Source: an uncultured Burkholderiaceae bacterium (GTDB taxonomy: Bacteria; Pseudomonadota; Gammaproteobacteria; Burkholderiales; Burkholderiaceae). From it: DNA of 11,747 nucleotides. The translations under genes were made by a program, and so were the position numbers. Of this stretch, positions 1-5,344 are shown piece by piece. The number at the start of each line of letters is the position of its first letter. The first letter of the stretch is position 1. The notes below the pieces were generated by a model. It had not been told where the DNA came from, did not search any database, and worked only from the letters and a program-made list of their open reading frames with translations. The stretch covers positions 1 to 11,747 of the forward strand of contig CALMPB010000289.1 of NCBI GenBank assembly GCA_937871985.1, read 5' to 3'.

Positions 1-52
1 TGACACATCACCATCAATGTCGCTGACCAGTCACCGACGATGTCGCGCTACA
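1..52. mobile_element. One terminus of an IS21-like insertion sequence (partial)
   Basis: These 52 bases are absent from the plasmid unit at the matching place (before 5871). Their reverse complement aligns without gaps to the other window edge (11695 onward), about 37 of 52 positions matching, so they are the opposite inverted ends of one element. The terminus is CA, and the motif ATGTCGC occurs twice, at 17-23 and 40-46, 23 bases apart. TG...CA ends with internally repeated transposase-binding sites are characteristic of the IS21 family (IstA/IstB), though IS481-type elements also end TG...CA. The transposase genes are outside the window, so the family is an inference. Confidence 0.75.
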
Positions 53-58
53 GCCCAG
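53..58. repeat. 6-bp target site duplication, left copy
   Basis: GCCCAG directly abuts the IS terminus at 52. The uninterrupted target is at 5871-5876, and the second flanking copy is at 11689-11694. A 6-base duplication is within the usual range for IS21-type transposition. Confidence 0.8.
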
Positions 59-391
59 CCCATCGCTGCCCTGGTCAAACGTCTTGAGGAAGATGCCCGC
101 GATCGGGCCCGCGCCGCTGACCAAGCGCTGGCCGATCGCAACAAGCTCCACGCCGCCGCTCATCGCCTCGCCACAGCAAGCGATGGGCTGACGCTGGACC
201 GCCTCAAGGAATGGCTGGCCGCCGGTCTGATCTCGGTGGCGATCATCCTCGTTGCAGCCTGGGCCTGGCGCTGGGCACAGGAACCCAAAATCGAGACACA
301 CGCCTATGGCTGCTCTACGGGCTGGGACGCCAAAAAGGCCATCTGCAAGGGCAAATGGGTGCCCCTCGTTGAAACCCCCGCAGGACAGTGA
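53..391 (+). pseudogene. 3' fragment of DUF6118-like mobilisation membrane protein, split by IS
   Basis: Codons 41-152 of the gene found intact at 5751-6209; the first 40 codons are cut off by the IS. The fragment keeps the helical segment, the predicted membrane span and the C-terminal cysteine pair. It is open in frame into the IS end: an ATG at 17 would add 12 IS-encoded residues and give a 124-residue protein (17-391). No convincing ribosome-binding site precedes that ATG, so expression is uncertain. The missing 5' part lies at 11569-11694 on the far side of the IS. Confidence 0.85.
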
Positions 392-612
392 AGAAGCATT
401 CGGCGGAGAGGTCTTGCAAAACACCTGCTAAAATCGCCTCCTGTGCCCGTCAGGGTACGCCAAGCCTTTCGGACACACGGAACTAGCCCAAAGCACTGAC
501 ATGCGCCCTACGAGGCTGGAATCGCCACCTACACCCCCTGCCAAGCCTTTGCGACCTTGCAGCAGGAGCAACGTGGAAGGGAGAGAGCATTCCTCCCCAC
601 CATCACCAACGC

Positions 613-631
613 GCGCCGCGACTAGCGGCGC
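613..631 (+). terminator. GC-rich hairpin, possible terminator of the traD-DUF6118 operon
   Basis: GCGCCGC (613-619) and GCGGCGC (625-631) are perfect inverted repeats around a 5-base loop, followed by TCAATCTTCT. It is the first strong stem after the DUF6118 gene. The following T tract is interrupted, so termination is only a possibility; the hairpin may instead belong to the origin. Confidence 0.35.
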
Positions 632-654
632 TCAATCTTCTGAGTGTCTCGCGT

Positions 655-714
655 AGTGTCCTAGTGTCGGGTGTCGAGTGTTAGTGTTCCACTACCACCC
701 GACACTAGGACACT
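655..714. repeat. Perfect 19-bp inverted repeat beside the iterons, copy 1
   Basis: Arms 655-673 and 696-714 are perfect reverse complements separated by 22 bases. The loop holds a nested stem, TAGTG (682-686) with CACTA (690-694). The arms are built from the hexamer AGTGTC, which with close variants recurs at 643, 655, 663, 670, 677 and 683, and as GACACT at 701, 709 and 715. It ends 16 bases before the first iteron. Its role is unknown; copy-control, origin cruciform and protein-binding-array functions are all possible. Confidence 0.85.
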
Positions 715-730
715 GACACTATGGGGCCAT

Positions 731-862
731 AAAGCTAGGGATCGGAGGGTATAAAGCTAGGGATCGGAGGGTATAAAGCTAGGGGTCGGAGGGTTTGAGA
801 CTAGGGGTCGGAGGGTATCGAACTAGGGATCGGAGGGTTTGAGACTAGGGATCGGAGGGTTT
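731..862 (+). repeat. Six 22-bp iterons, Rep binding sites, copy 1
   Basis: Six direct repeats start at 731, 753, 775, 797, 819 and 841 with an exact 22-base period, two helical turns. The invariant core is CTAGGG[A/G]TCGGAGGGT; the first four bases vary between AAAG, GAGA and CGAA. They lie directly upstream of a Rep_3-type gene on the same strand. In this plasmid class such repeats are bound by Rep monomers to open the origin and, by pairing between plasmids, to limit copy number. Confidence 0.93.
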
Positions 863-893
863 GAACACGCCCACAGCCATCCCGGGCCATCTC

Positions 894-930
894 TTGAGAC
901 TAGGATTTGACAAACTAGAAGCCTAGCTTA
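894..930 (+). promoter_or_regulatory. Putative rep promoter with inverted half-iteron operator, copy 1
   Basis: TTGAGACTAGG (894-904) is identical to the head of an iteron. CCTAGCTT (922-929) is the reverse complement of the AAGCTAGG head of another. These inverted half-sites flank a consensus -35 box TTGACA (907-912); no good -10 could be fixed. Rep_3 plasmids such as pPS10 and pSC101 use inverted partial iterons as an operator where Rep dimers repress their own gene, and this layout fits. A promoter here would start transcription close to the GTG at 943. Confidence 0.6.
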
Positions 931-942
931 ATCCTCTTTTCC

Positions 943-1827
943 GTGGATCAGATTACCGTCCCTTCAGCGATCATATCGCCCAGCTCCGAAGCCCCCCTTT
1001 CTCCGGGGATGGTGTCGGTCATCTGGGAGCTTGCCCATTGCCTTGATCTGGCTCGCATCGACCCTGCGCGTGATGAGACGGTCGAGATGGTCATCCCGAC
1101 CCAAAAGCTCCGCGGCCCTGATGGGCGTTCGGACAACATCAACCTCAAGCAATGGCTCGACCGGCTGACCGGCTTGAAGCTGCAAGGGGACTATCGCGGC
1201 GAGCCCTGGGCAGCAGTGATGCTTGCCCAATACGAGTTCAAAAAGAACGGCAGCCTGGTCCGCCTCATCCTGCCCCCCGCTGCGGTGAAGGCGCTGCGCT
1301 CGTCTGGCACCTTTGCCAAGATTGAGGCCGCCGCCGCCCACCAGTTGCCGGGTCATGCCCGCCGCCTTTATGCGCTGCTGGCCGACAAGAAACGGCTCGG
1401 AAACCCCCAATGGACCTTTGAACTCAACGAGTTGCGCGCGCTGATGGGGGTTGAAAAAACCCGTAGTTACGCCCGGTGGGGCAACTTCAAGGATTGGGTG
1501 CTGACGCCCGCGATTGCCGGGATCAATGATTATGGCACCGTCACCGTCACCATGGAGCCGGTGAAACAGGGGCGCACGGTCCACTCTGTGAAATTCTCAT
1601 GGGCATGGAAGTCCTTGGACGATGCCCGCGTGACCGACGAAGAAAACGAGCGCCACAGCACCGCCAGGCGCAAGGATGCGCCAGAAAGTCCCGATGCTCC
1701 GCCCCTGGTCGAAGCCCAGCCCGACCCGGTCGTGCGCGAAGGCATGACACAACTGCTGGACACGCTGGCGAACAACCTGCGCGTGCCTGCGGAGCAGCCT
1801 ACAGGCGTAGAATCCGACAACGGATAA
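943..1827 (+). CDS. Rep_3-family plasmid replication initiator, copy 1
   Basis: A 294-residue protein likely to bind the iterons at 731-862 and start plasmid replication. Two winged-helix-like halves are visible. The first covers roughly residues 23-115. The second, roughly 138-222, has the pattern of Rep_3 C-terminal domains: RRLYALLADK, an ELRALMGV helix, YARWGNFKDWVLTPAIAGIN, then beta strands ending GRTVHSVKFSWAW. The last 70 residues are acidic, proline-rich and probably disordered. Length fits the family. The start is a GTG at 943 without a recognisable Shine-Dalgarno sequence; the ATG at 1009 (residue 23) is the alternative and would remove a low-complexity leader. Iterons upstream and inverted half-iterons over the promoter support self-repression. 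Assignment rests on pattern and context, not on a profile search. Confidence 0.88.
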   Translation: MDQITVPSAIISPSSEAPLSPGMVSVIWELAHCLDLARIDPARDETVEMVIPTQKLRGPDGRSDNINLKQWLDRLTGLKLQGDYRGEPWAAVMLAQYEFKKNGSLVRLILPPAAVKALRSSGTFAKIEAAAAHQLPGHARRLYALLADKKRLGNPQWTFELNELRALMGVEKTRSYARWGNFKDWVLTPAIAGINDYGTVTVTMEPVKQGRTVHSVKFSWAWKSLDDARVTDEENERHSTARRKDAPESPDAPPLVEAQPDPVVREGMTQLLDTLANNLRVPAEQPTGVESDNG

Positions 1828-1850
1828 GATTGCTGCGGCTGGGGTTTCGG

Positions 1851-1890
1851 GATACCTGCGCAACGGGGTATCGGTTCCCGGTTGGAAACG
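1851..1890 (+). promoter_or_regulatory. Possible operator between rep and the HTH gene, copy 1
   Basis: The 76-base gap after rep contains an inverted repeat, GATACC (1851-1856) and GGTATC (1867-1872). It also holds the word CCGGTTGGAAACG (1878-1890), 13 bases before the next start codon. The same 13-mer recurs inside that gene at 2086-2098, where it extends into a TTTCC/GGAAA dyad. Repeated words near a regulator start are candidate autoregulatory sites. This is a structural suggestion only. Confidence 0.35.
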
Positions 1891-1903
1891 TGGGGTAGAA
1901 ACA

Positions 1904-2338
1904 ATGGCAACCGTCTCGATGACAAAAGGCGCTGAACTGGCTGGCGTCAGCAAAGGCACCGTCTCGAAAGCCATAAAATCTGGACGCCTAAGCTACACGG
2001 AAAAAACCGACAATGGCTATCTCATCGACACGGCAGAGCTGTTCAGGGTGTTTCCCCCAAAGAAACCCGAAACCGTTGATGATTTCCGGTTGGAAACGGG
2101 TGACGGCAACCCTGGAAACCCGGATAATTCAACGGGTTTGCATCGGGAAATTCAACTGTTGCGTGAACAGCTACAGGACCGCGATGGCGTCGTCGCGGAT
2201 TTGCGCCACCGGCTCGACAAATCGGAAGAAGAGCGGCGTGAAGCACAGGCTCGTGTGATCGGTTTGCTGACCGGGCCAGAACCATCGGAAACCAAGCGCG
2301 GCTTCTTCAGCCGCCTGTTCGGTCGCTCGGAAGACTAA
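1904..2338 (+). CDS. Helix-turn-helix/coiled-coil accessory replication protein, copy 1
   Basis: A 144-residue protein with a MerR-like helix-turn-helix at about residues 4-50 (MTKGAELAGVSKGTVSKAI, then a wing and YLIDTAELFRVF). A linker at 51-79 precedes a heptad-like coiled coil at about 80-122, and the short basic-aromatic tail contains GFFSRLFGR. Proteins of this build are common immediately downstream of Rep_3 genes, where databases call them plasmid replication DNA-binding protein or, less convincingly, entry exclusion protein. A DNA-binding dimer that tunes rep expression or plasmid maintenance is the likely role. A weak Shine-Dalgarno (GGGGT, 1892-1896) precedes the ATG by 7 bases. 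It is probably co-transcribed with rep, 76 bases upstream. Confidence 0.75.
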   Translation: MATVSMTKGAELAGVSKGTVSKAIKSGRLSYTEKTDNGYLIDTAELFRVFPPKKPETVDDFRLETGDGNPGNPDNSTGLHREIQLLREQLQDRDGVVADLRHRLDKSEEERREAQARVIGLLTGPEPSETKRGFFSRLFGRSED

Positions 2339-2355
2339 TCTTCAACTTCCGATTG

Positions 2356-2379
2356 AATAACCCATCATGATAGGTTATT
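2356..2379. promoter_or_regulatory. 24-bp palindromic operator candidate before DUF4160, copy 1
   Basis: AATAACC (2356-2362) and GGTTATT (2373-2379) flank the self-complementary core ATCATGAT (2364-2371), giving a dyad with a single mismatched pair. It ends 7 bases before the DUF4160 start and leaves no room for a normal Shine-Dalgarno, so a bound protein would block expression of the pair. The AT-rich stem is unlike a terminator. Toxin-antitoxin operons typically carry such an autorepression site. Confidence 0.55.
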
Positions 2380-2386
2380 TTCAGCA

Positions 2387-2626
2387 ATGGTTACCGTCTA
2401 TCGCGCCCATGGCCTGCGGGTTGTCATCTTTACCGATGACCATGAACCCGCTCATGTCCACGTTTTCGGTGACGGCGAAGCCAAGATCAATCTGGCAGGC
2501 GCGGAAGGAGCGCCCGAATTGCTCTCGGCTGTCGGCATGACCCGCGCCGATCTTCGGCGCGCCATGCAGATCGTGAAAGAGCAGCAAGCCATGCTGCTGG
2601 AACGGTGGAGCGAAATTCATGGTTGA
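2387..2626 (+). CDS. DUF4160-family protein, putative toxin-like partner, copy 1
   Basis: A 79-residue protein that matches the DUF4160 pattern: an N-terminal strand pair (TVYRAHGLRVVIF), then the hallmark DDHEPAHVHVFG at 17-28, AKINL, and a helical C-terminus (52-75). Two histidines in HVHV are the most distinctive residues, but no catalytic role is established that I can cite. Its stop codon overlaps the start of the DUF2442 gene (ATGGTTGA), so the two are translationally coupled. DUF4160 and DUF2442 genes are often adjacent, and the pair has the size and arrangement of a type II toxin-antitoxin module. On a small plasmid without partition genes, a stabilising role would make sense. Toxicity is inferred, not shown. 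Confidence 0.8.
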   Translation: MVTVYRAHGLRVVIFTDDHEPAHVHVFGDGEAKINLAGAEGAPELLSAVGMTRADLRRAMQIVKEQQAMLLERWSEIHG

Positions 2627-3020
2627 GATCACCGACGCCCAAATTGATGCCGCCCTGGAGCGGGGCAAGCTGGCTCTGGAAACCGAACCACGGGCGGCCA
2701 CGGCCCGCTATGATCGCCAGCTTGATCGCGTGATCGTGGATCTGACCAATGGCTGCACCTTCGCTTTCCCTCCCCGGATTGCCCAAGGTCTGGAAGCAGC
2801 CAGCGCCGATCAGCTCGCCGAGGTCGAAATTCTCGGCCTGGGATATGGGCTGCACTGGGAAGGACTGGATGTTGACCTGTCGCTTCCCGGCCTGATGGCC
2901 GGTATCCTCGGCACCAAGGCATATATGGCCCGCCGCGCGGGCCAGGCCACATCGCAAGCAAAAGCAGCTGCGGCACGAGCAAACGGCGCAAAGGGTGGAC
3001 GTCCGCGTAAAACGGCCTAG
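2619..3020 (+). CDS. DUF2442-family protein, putative antitoxin-like partner, copy 1
   Basis: A 133-residue protein with a DUF2442 core at about residues 28-98: RYDRQLDRVIVDLTNGCTF, then FPPRIAQGLEAAS, then EVEILGLGYGLHWEGLDVDLSLPGL. A lysine/alanine-rich helix at 100-122 leads to the AT-hook-like tail GRPRK (127-131), suggesting DNA binding. The protein could therefore recognise the palindrome at 2356-2379 and act as the antitoxin/repressor of the pair. The start ATG at 2619 lies inside the end of the DUF4160 gene. The gene is the last of the plus-strand series and converges on the EcsC operon. Confidence 0.8.
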   Translation: MVEITDAQIDAALERGKLALETEPRAATARYDRQLDRVIVDLTNGCTFAFPPRIAQGLEAASADQLAEVEILGLGYGLHWEGLDVDLSLPGLMAGILGTKAYMARRAGQATSQAKAAAARANGAKGGRPRKTA

Positions 3021-3035
3021 CCTGCCGCTTCGCAA

Positions 3036-3053
3036 ACTTGCGCCGGCGCAAGT
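3036..3053. repeat. 18-bp perfect palindrome in convergent intergenic space, copy 1
   Basis: ACTTGCGCCGGCGCAAGT reads the same on both strands. It sits 16 bases after the DUF2442 stop, next to the EcsC terminator. As RNA it forms a strong stem with no loop, so it may help end plus-strand transcription, but no T tract follows on that strand. A protein-binding dyad is an alternative. Confidence 0.6.
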
Positions 3054-3054
3054 G

Positions 3055-3092
3055 AAAATGCGTGGATCGGCAGTTTCCGCCGACCCCACGCA
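3055..3092 (-). terminator. Rho-independent terminator of the lipoprotein-EcsC operon, copy 1
   Basis: On the minus strand, starting 6 bases after the EcsC stop codon, GCGTGG (3091-3086) and CGGC (3082-3079) pair with GCCG (3071-3068) and CCACGC (3065-3060). An A and four Ts (3058-3055) follow. A long GC stem followed by Ts directly behind the gene is a good intrinsic terminator. Confidence 0.7.
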
Positions 3093-3098
3093 AGAGCG

Positions 3099-3785
3099 TC
3101 AGACTGTGCCTACGGCGTTGGCTTGCAACTGCCAGCGATCAAAATAATCCGATTTGTAGTCAGCTAGCATCTTTTTAGTCATTGATTTGGCAAACATGTA
3201 ATTCACCCCGCCGCCAACGATCCCGCCAACGAATGGGATAAGCTTGCCCGCCTGTGTCTTGGTCAATTTTACGCCCAGAATTTTGGCAATTTCCATAACA
3301 AGGCGGATAACCGGTGTTGATGCCGGACCACGCTTAGCAAGGTTTTCGGTCGCCGCTTTTGTGACGATGGCGCGAATCCCTGCTTGAGCTGTCGCATCGA
3401 GGCCAAGAGCGGCCATGAAGATCGTCTGGGCACGGTCGTTATGCAGTTCGTTATCCGGATCGAACCCATTGAGAAGCGCGAGCTTCTGATTGAGCCGATA
3501 AAGCTGCGCTGCCATATTGGCAATATCAGCACCAGCCAGCACAACTGTAGTCGTGACGCCACCGACCCCGCTGGTAAAACCACTCGCTGCACAAAGCGTG
3601 GCTGTCATCCCGGCATATTTTCCAGAAAGCCGCTCGATGTGCGCATAATTGTGCGCCTGACGAACAAAATCAGCAGCTTCTGAAACATCCATCCCCATAT
3701 CTTTAGCATCTTTGACGACGCTAGCCGGATCAACGTTGAGGACAATATCTTTGATTTTTTCGATGATGGTCAATTCGTTCGACAT
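3099..3785 (-). CDS. EcsC-family protein, copy 1
   Basis: A 228-residue protein resembling the EcsC family. It has a hydrophobic Gly/Ala-rich segment at 60-95 (ending AGADIANMAAQLY), the LNGFDPDNELH turn at 105-115, and the family-like signature KLIPFVGGIVGGGVNYMF at 181-198. Weak hydrophobic stretches suggest membrane association. The biochemical role of the family is not defined; the founding gene is linked to an ABC transporter locus in Bacillus, with no such transporter here. The ATG at 3785 is preferred over a TTG at 3815 that would overlap the upstream gene. It lies 14 bases after the lipoprotein stop, so the two form an operon. GC is low for this plasmid (42% in 3121-3180), suggesting a separate origin. 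Confidence 0.82.
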   Translation of the reverse strand: MSNELTIIEKIKDIVLNVDPASVVKDAKDMGMDVSEAADFVRQAHNYAHIERLSGKYAGMTATLCAASGFTSGVGGVTTTVVLAGADIANMAAQLYRLNQKLALLNGFDPDNELHNDRAQTIFMAALGLDATAQAGIRAIVTKAATENLAKRGPASTPVIRLVMEIAKILGVKLTKTQAGKLIPFVGGIVGGGVNYMFAKSMTKKMLADYKSDYFDRWQLQANAVGTV

Positions 3786-3799
3786 TGCTACTACCGCTC

Positions 3800-4252
3800 T
3801 TATTTTTGAGTGCAAAGATAAGGTATATTATCAAAAAGCAGACCAGGTGATTTAGGGGACTTAACATTTAGAACCGCAGAATGGTCGCCAAGAGGGCCAT
3901 CATTGAAATCATATTCTGTATCGTTGAGATTCACAGTTCCTTGAGCCCCGTCATAAGCTCCGCCATGTACACTGTACGAACCAGCCTCGCTCGATCCATC
4001 AGGTGAAGGCGAGAACTGATCCATCACAATCGTCATTTCGCGGTGATCTGTAAGATCATAGGCGCACGCAAACGATTTCGCGCTACTACTAGTTGAGGCT
4101 GGCAATGGATTCGGCGATGGTGCTGCAGTTATATTGCTCGCGGTGGGTTCACTCGAAGCAACGGACGAGGATTGTTGGCTATCGGGCTGACCTTGATGGC
4201 AAGCCGCAATAAGTGCGATCAATGCCGGTGCGAGATATTTTTTGTAGTTCAT
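3800..4252 (-). CDS. Small exported lipoprotein of unknown function, copy 1
   Basis: A 150-residue protein with a short lipoprotein signal: lysines at 4-5, a hydrophobic stretch 7-17 and a lipobox IAAC with the lipidated cysteine at 18. A Ser/Pro/Thr-rich tether (about 20-60) leads to a compact C-terminal domain (about 61-150). That domain carries two cysteines (63 and 147) that could form a disulphide in the periplasm. I do not recognise the domain. The ATG at 4252 is chosen over a TTG two codons upstream because it gives a normal signal peptide; a GGGGACGG stretch upstream is a fair ribosome-binding site. It is the first gene of a two-gene operon with EcsC and lies 98 bases downstream of the relaxase gene on the same strand. 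Confidence 0.75.
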   Translation of the reverse strand: MNYKKYLAPALIALIAACHQGQPDSQQSSSVASSEPTASNITAAPSPNPLPASTSSSAKSFACAYDLTDHREMTIVMDQFSPSPDGSSEAGSYSVHGGAYDGAQGTVNLNDTEYDFNDGPLGDHSAVLNVKSPKSPGLLFDNIPYLCTQK

Positions 4253-4350
4253 AGTCAAAACCGTCCCCTATTTAATTTTTTGTACGAAAACGCTACATTG
4301 GGCAGAGTTCAAGCAAGAACCCTGTTATGTTATTTAAAATGCGCGGTAGC

Positions 4351-5328
4351 CTACCGGCTCAGTCCCCTGTCATGCGATTTTCTGATGTCGCGTTGTAGCT
4401 CAATCTCTCTCTGACGCTCCTGCTCGCGCTCGATGGCGCGCTGGCGGTCCCGCTCCTGTTGCTGATCGACGCCAAGGGCGCGGTTGAGCGTGCTGGCCAG
4501 TTCGTGGAACTTGTCCCGCATCTGCGCGCCATGCTCCCGCAACCATTGGCCGCCCCGCTCAATGTATTGCCGCAGACCCTGGCGCTCATGCACCTCGGTA
4601 TTGTGCTGGGCGACCTTGGTGACAGGCTGATACTCGCGGCCCTCACGCTGGGCGATCTGCTTCGCCTTGCGCTCCATGGCTGTGACCGCTGGCCCCTGCT
4701 TTAGCTCCGGCTCCGCCTCGATCCCCTGCGCTTTCAGCGTCCGGTGATCCACCCGTTCGACATGCCCGGCCTGCTCCAGGGCGATGTTCTGCATATTGGC
4801 CCACCGCTGCCGCAACTGCTCCACCTCGACCGAGGCCGTTGCCTTCACGTCCAGTTCGCGGGTTTTCGCACCCATGCCCTCCGGGCCGATACGACGGGTC
4901 GTCGCCAACAGATGGGCATGGTGATTGCGGTGGTCCCCCTCCCTCCCTGGGAGATGGATCGCAACGTCCACCGCCACCCCGTAGCGGTTGCTGATCTCGC
5001 GGGCGAAGCCCAGGGCGAGGTCGCGCCGCTGCCCCGCGTCCAGTTCGGCGGGCAGCGCGATTTCATATTCCCGCGCGACTTTGGCGTCCTTGCGCCGCTC
5101 GGCCGCCTCGGCTGCATTCCACAGCGCGGCCCGATCTCGTGCCCAGGCTGGCACATCATCAGGTGCCACGATCTCCTGATGCTCGACGCCTTGCTTGCGG
5201 GTGTAATCATGGACGAGGCCGGTGCGCTCGTCCTCGATTTCGACGCCCGCGCGATACGCCGCCGCCGCTGTCGCACTGCGACCGGCGCCACGGCTGATCG
5301 CCTTTACCGCAAGATGGAAGCTCGCCAT
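4351..5328 (-). CDS. mobA: MobA/MobL-family (MOBQ) relaxase, copy 1
   Basis: A 325-residue relaxase that should nick the adjacent oriT and stay linked to the DNA during mobilisation. Near the N-terminus SATAAAAYRAG places the expected catalytic tyrosine at 25. REYEIALP (86-93) and the metal-binding histidine cluster HRNHHAHLL (His 133, 136, 137, 139) match the relaxase motifs of this family, followed by TTRR. The C-terminal third is a Gln/Arg/Glu-rich coiled region (about 265-320). Unlike RSF1010 MobA there is no primase domain. MASFHL at 5328 is chosen because family members begin this way and AAAGG lies 7 bases before it; an in-frame ATG at 5349 lacks a ribosome-binding site. No mating-pair genes are present, so transfer needs a helper plasmid. 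Confidence 0.92.
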   Translation of the reverse strand: MASFHLAVKAISRGAGRSATAAAAYRAGVEIEDERTGLVHDYTRKQGVEHQEIVAPDDVPAWARDRAALWNAAEAAERRKDAKVAREYEIALPAELDAGQRRDLALGFAREISNRYGVAVDVAIHLPGREGDHRNHHAHLLATTRRIGPEGMGAKTRELDVKATASVEVEQLRQRWANMQNIALEQAGHVERVDHRTLKAQGIEAEPELKQGPAVTAMERKAKQIAQREGREYQPVTKVAQHNTEVHERQGLRQYIERGGQWLREHGAQMRDKFHELASTLNRALGVDQQQERDRQRAIEREQERQREIELQRDIRKSHDRGLSR

Positions 5329-5344
5329 CGCCGCGCCTTTCTTT

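Larger units (their letters stand above)
392..942. other. Replication origin region, copy 1 (no genes)
   Basis: No credible coding sequence lies in these 551 bases. They hold, in order, an unremarkable stretch (392-612), a small GC hairpin (613-631), a cluster of AGTGTC/GACACT words built into a long hairpin (643-720), six 22-base iterons (731-862) and the rep promoter/operator region (894-942). This is the usual layout of a Rep_3 iteron plasmid origin. I could not find a good DnaA box or a strongly AT-rich melting region; the most AT-rich part lies just before the rep start. Confidence 0.8.

Noticed and set aside
731..862. Short regularly spaced repeats as a CRISPR array
   Set aside because: The 22-bp repeats are contiguous with no unique spacers, and they sit upstream of a Rep gene; they are iterons.
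392..942. DnaA boxes and an AT-rich melting region in the origin
   Set aside because: I looked on both strands and found no convincing match, so none is listed.
964..1584. 206-codon minus-strand frame opposite rep (also 6782-7402)
   Set aside because: Antisense to a well-supported Rep_3 gene, with composition typical of a complementary-frame artefact.
2330..2343. GAAGA/TCTTC hairpin over the HTH gene stop codon as a terminator
   Set aside because: A 5-bp AT-containing stem without a following T run is too weak to call.
2487..3093. Overlapping 200- and 154-codon minus-strand frames opposite DUF4160/DUF2442
   Set aside because: No recognisable domains; the plus-strand pair matches two known families and has coupled starts and stops.
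3785..3815. TTG start at 3815 for EcsC, and TTG at 4258 for the lipoprotein
   Set aside because: In-frame ATGs at 3785 and 4252 give family-like N-termini, a clean 14-base operon gap and a normal lipoprotein signal.
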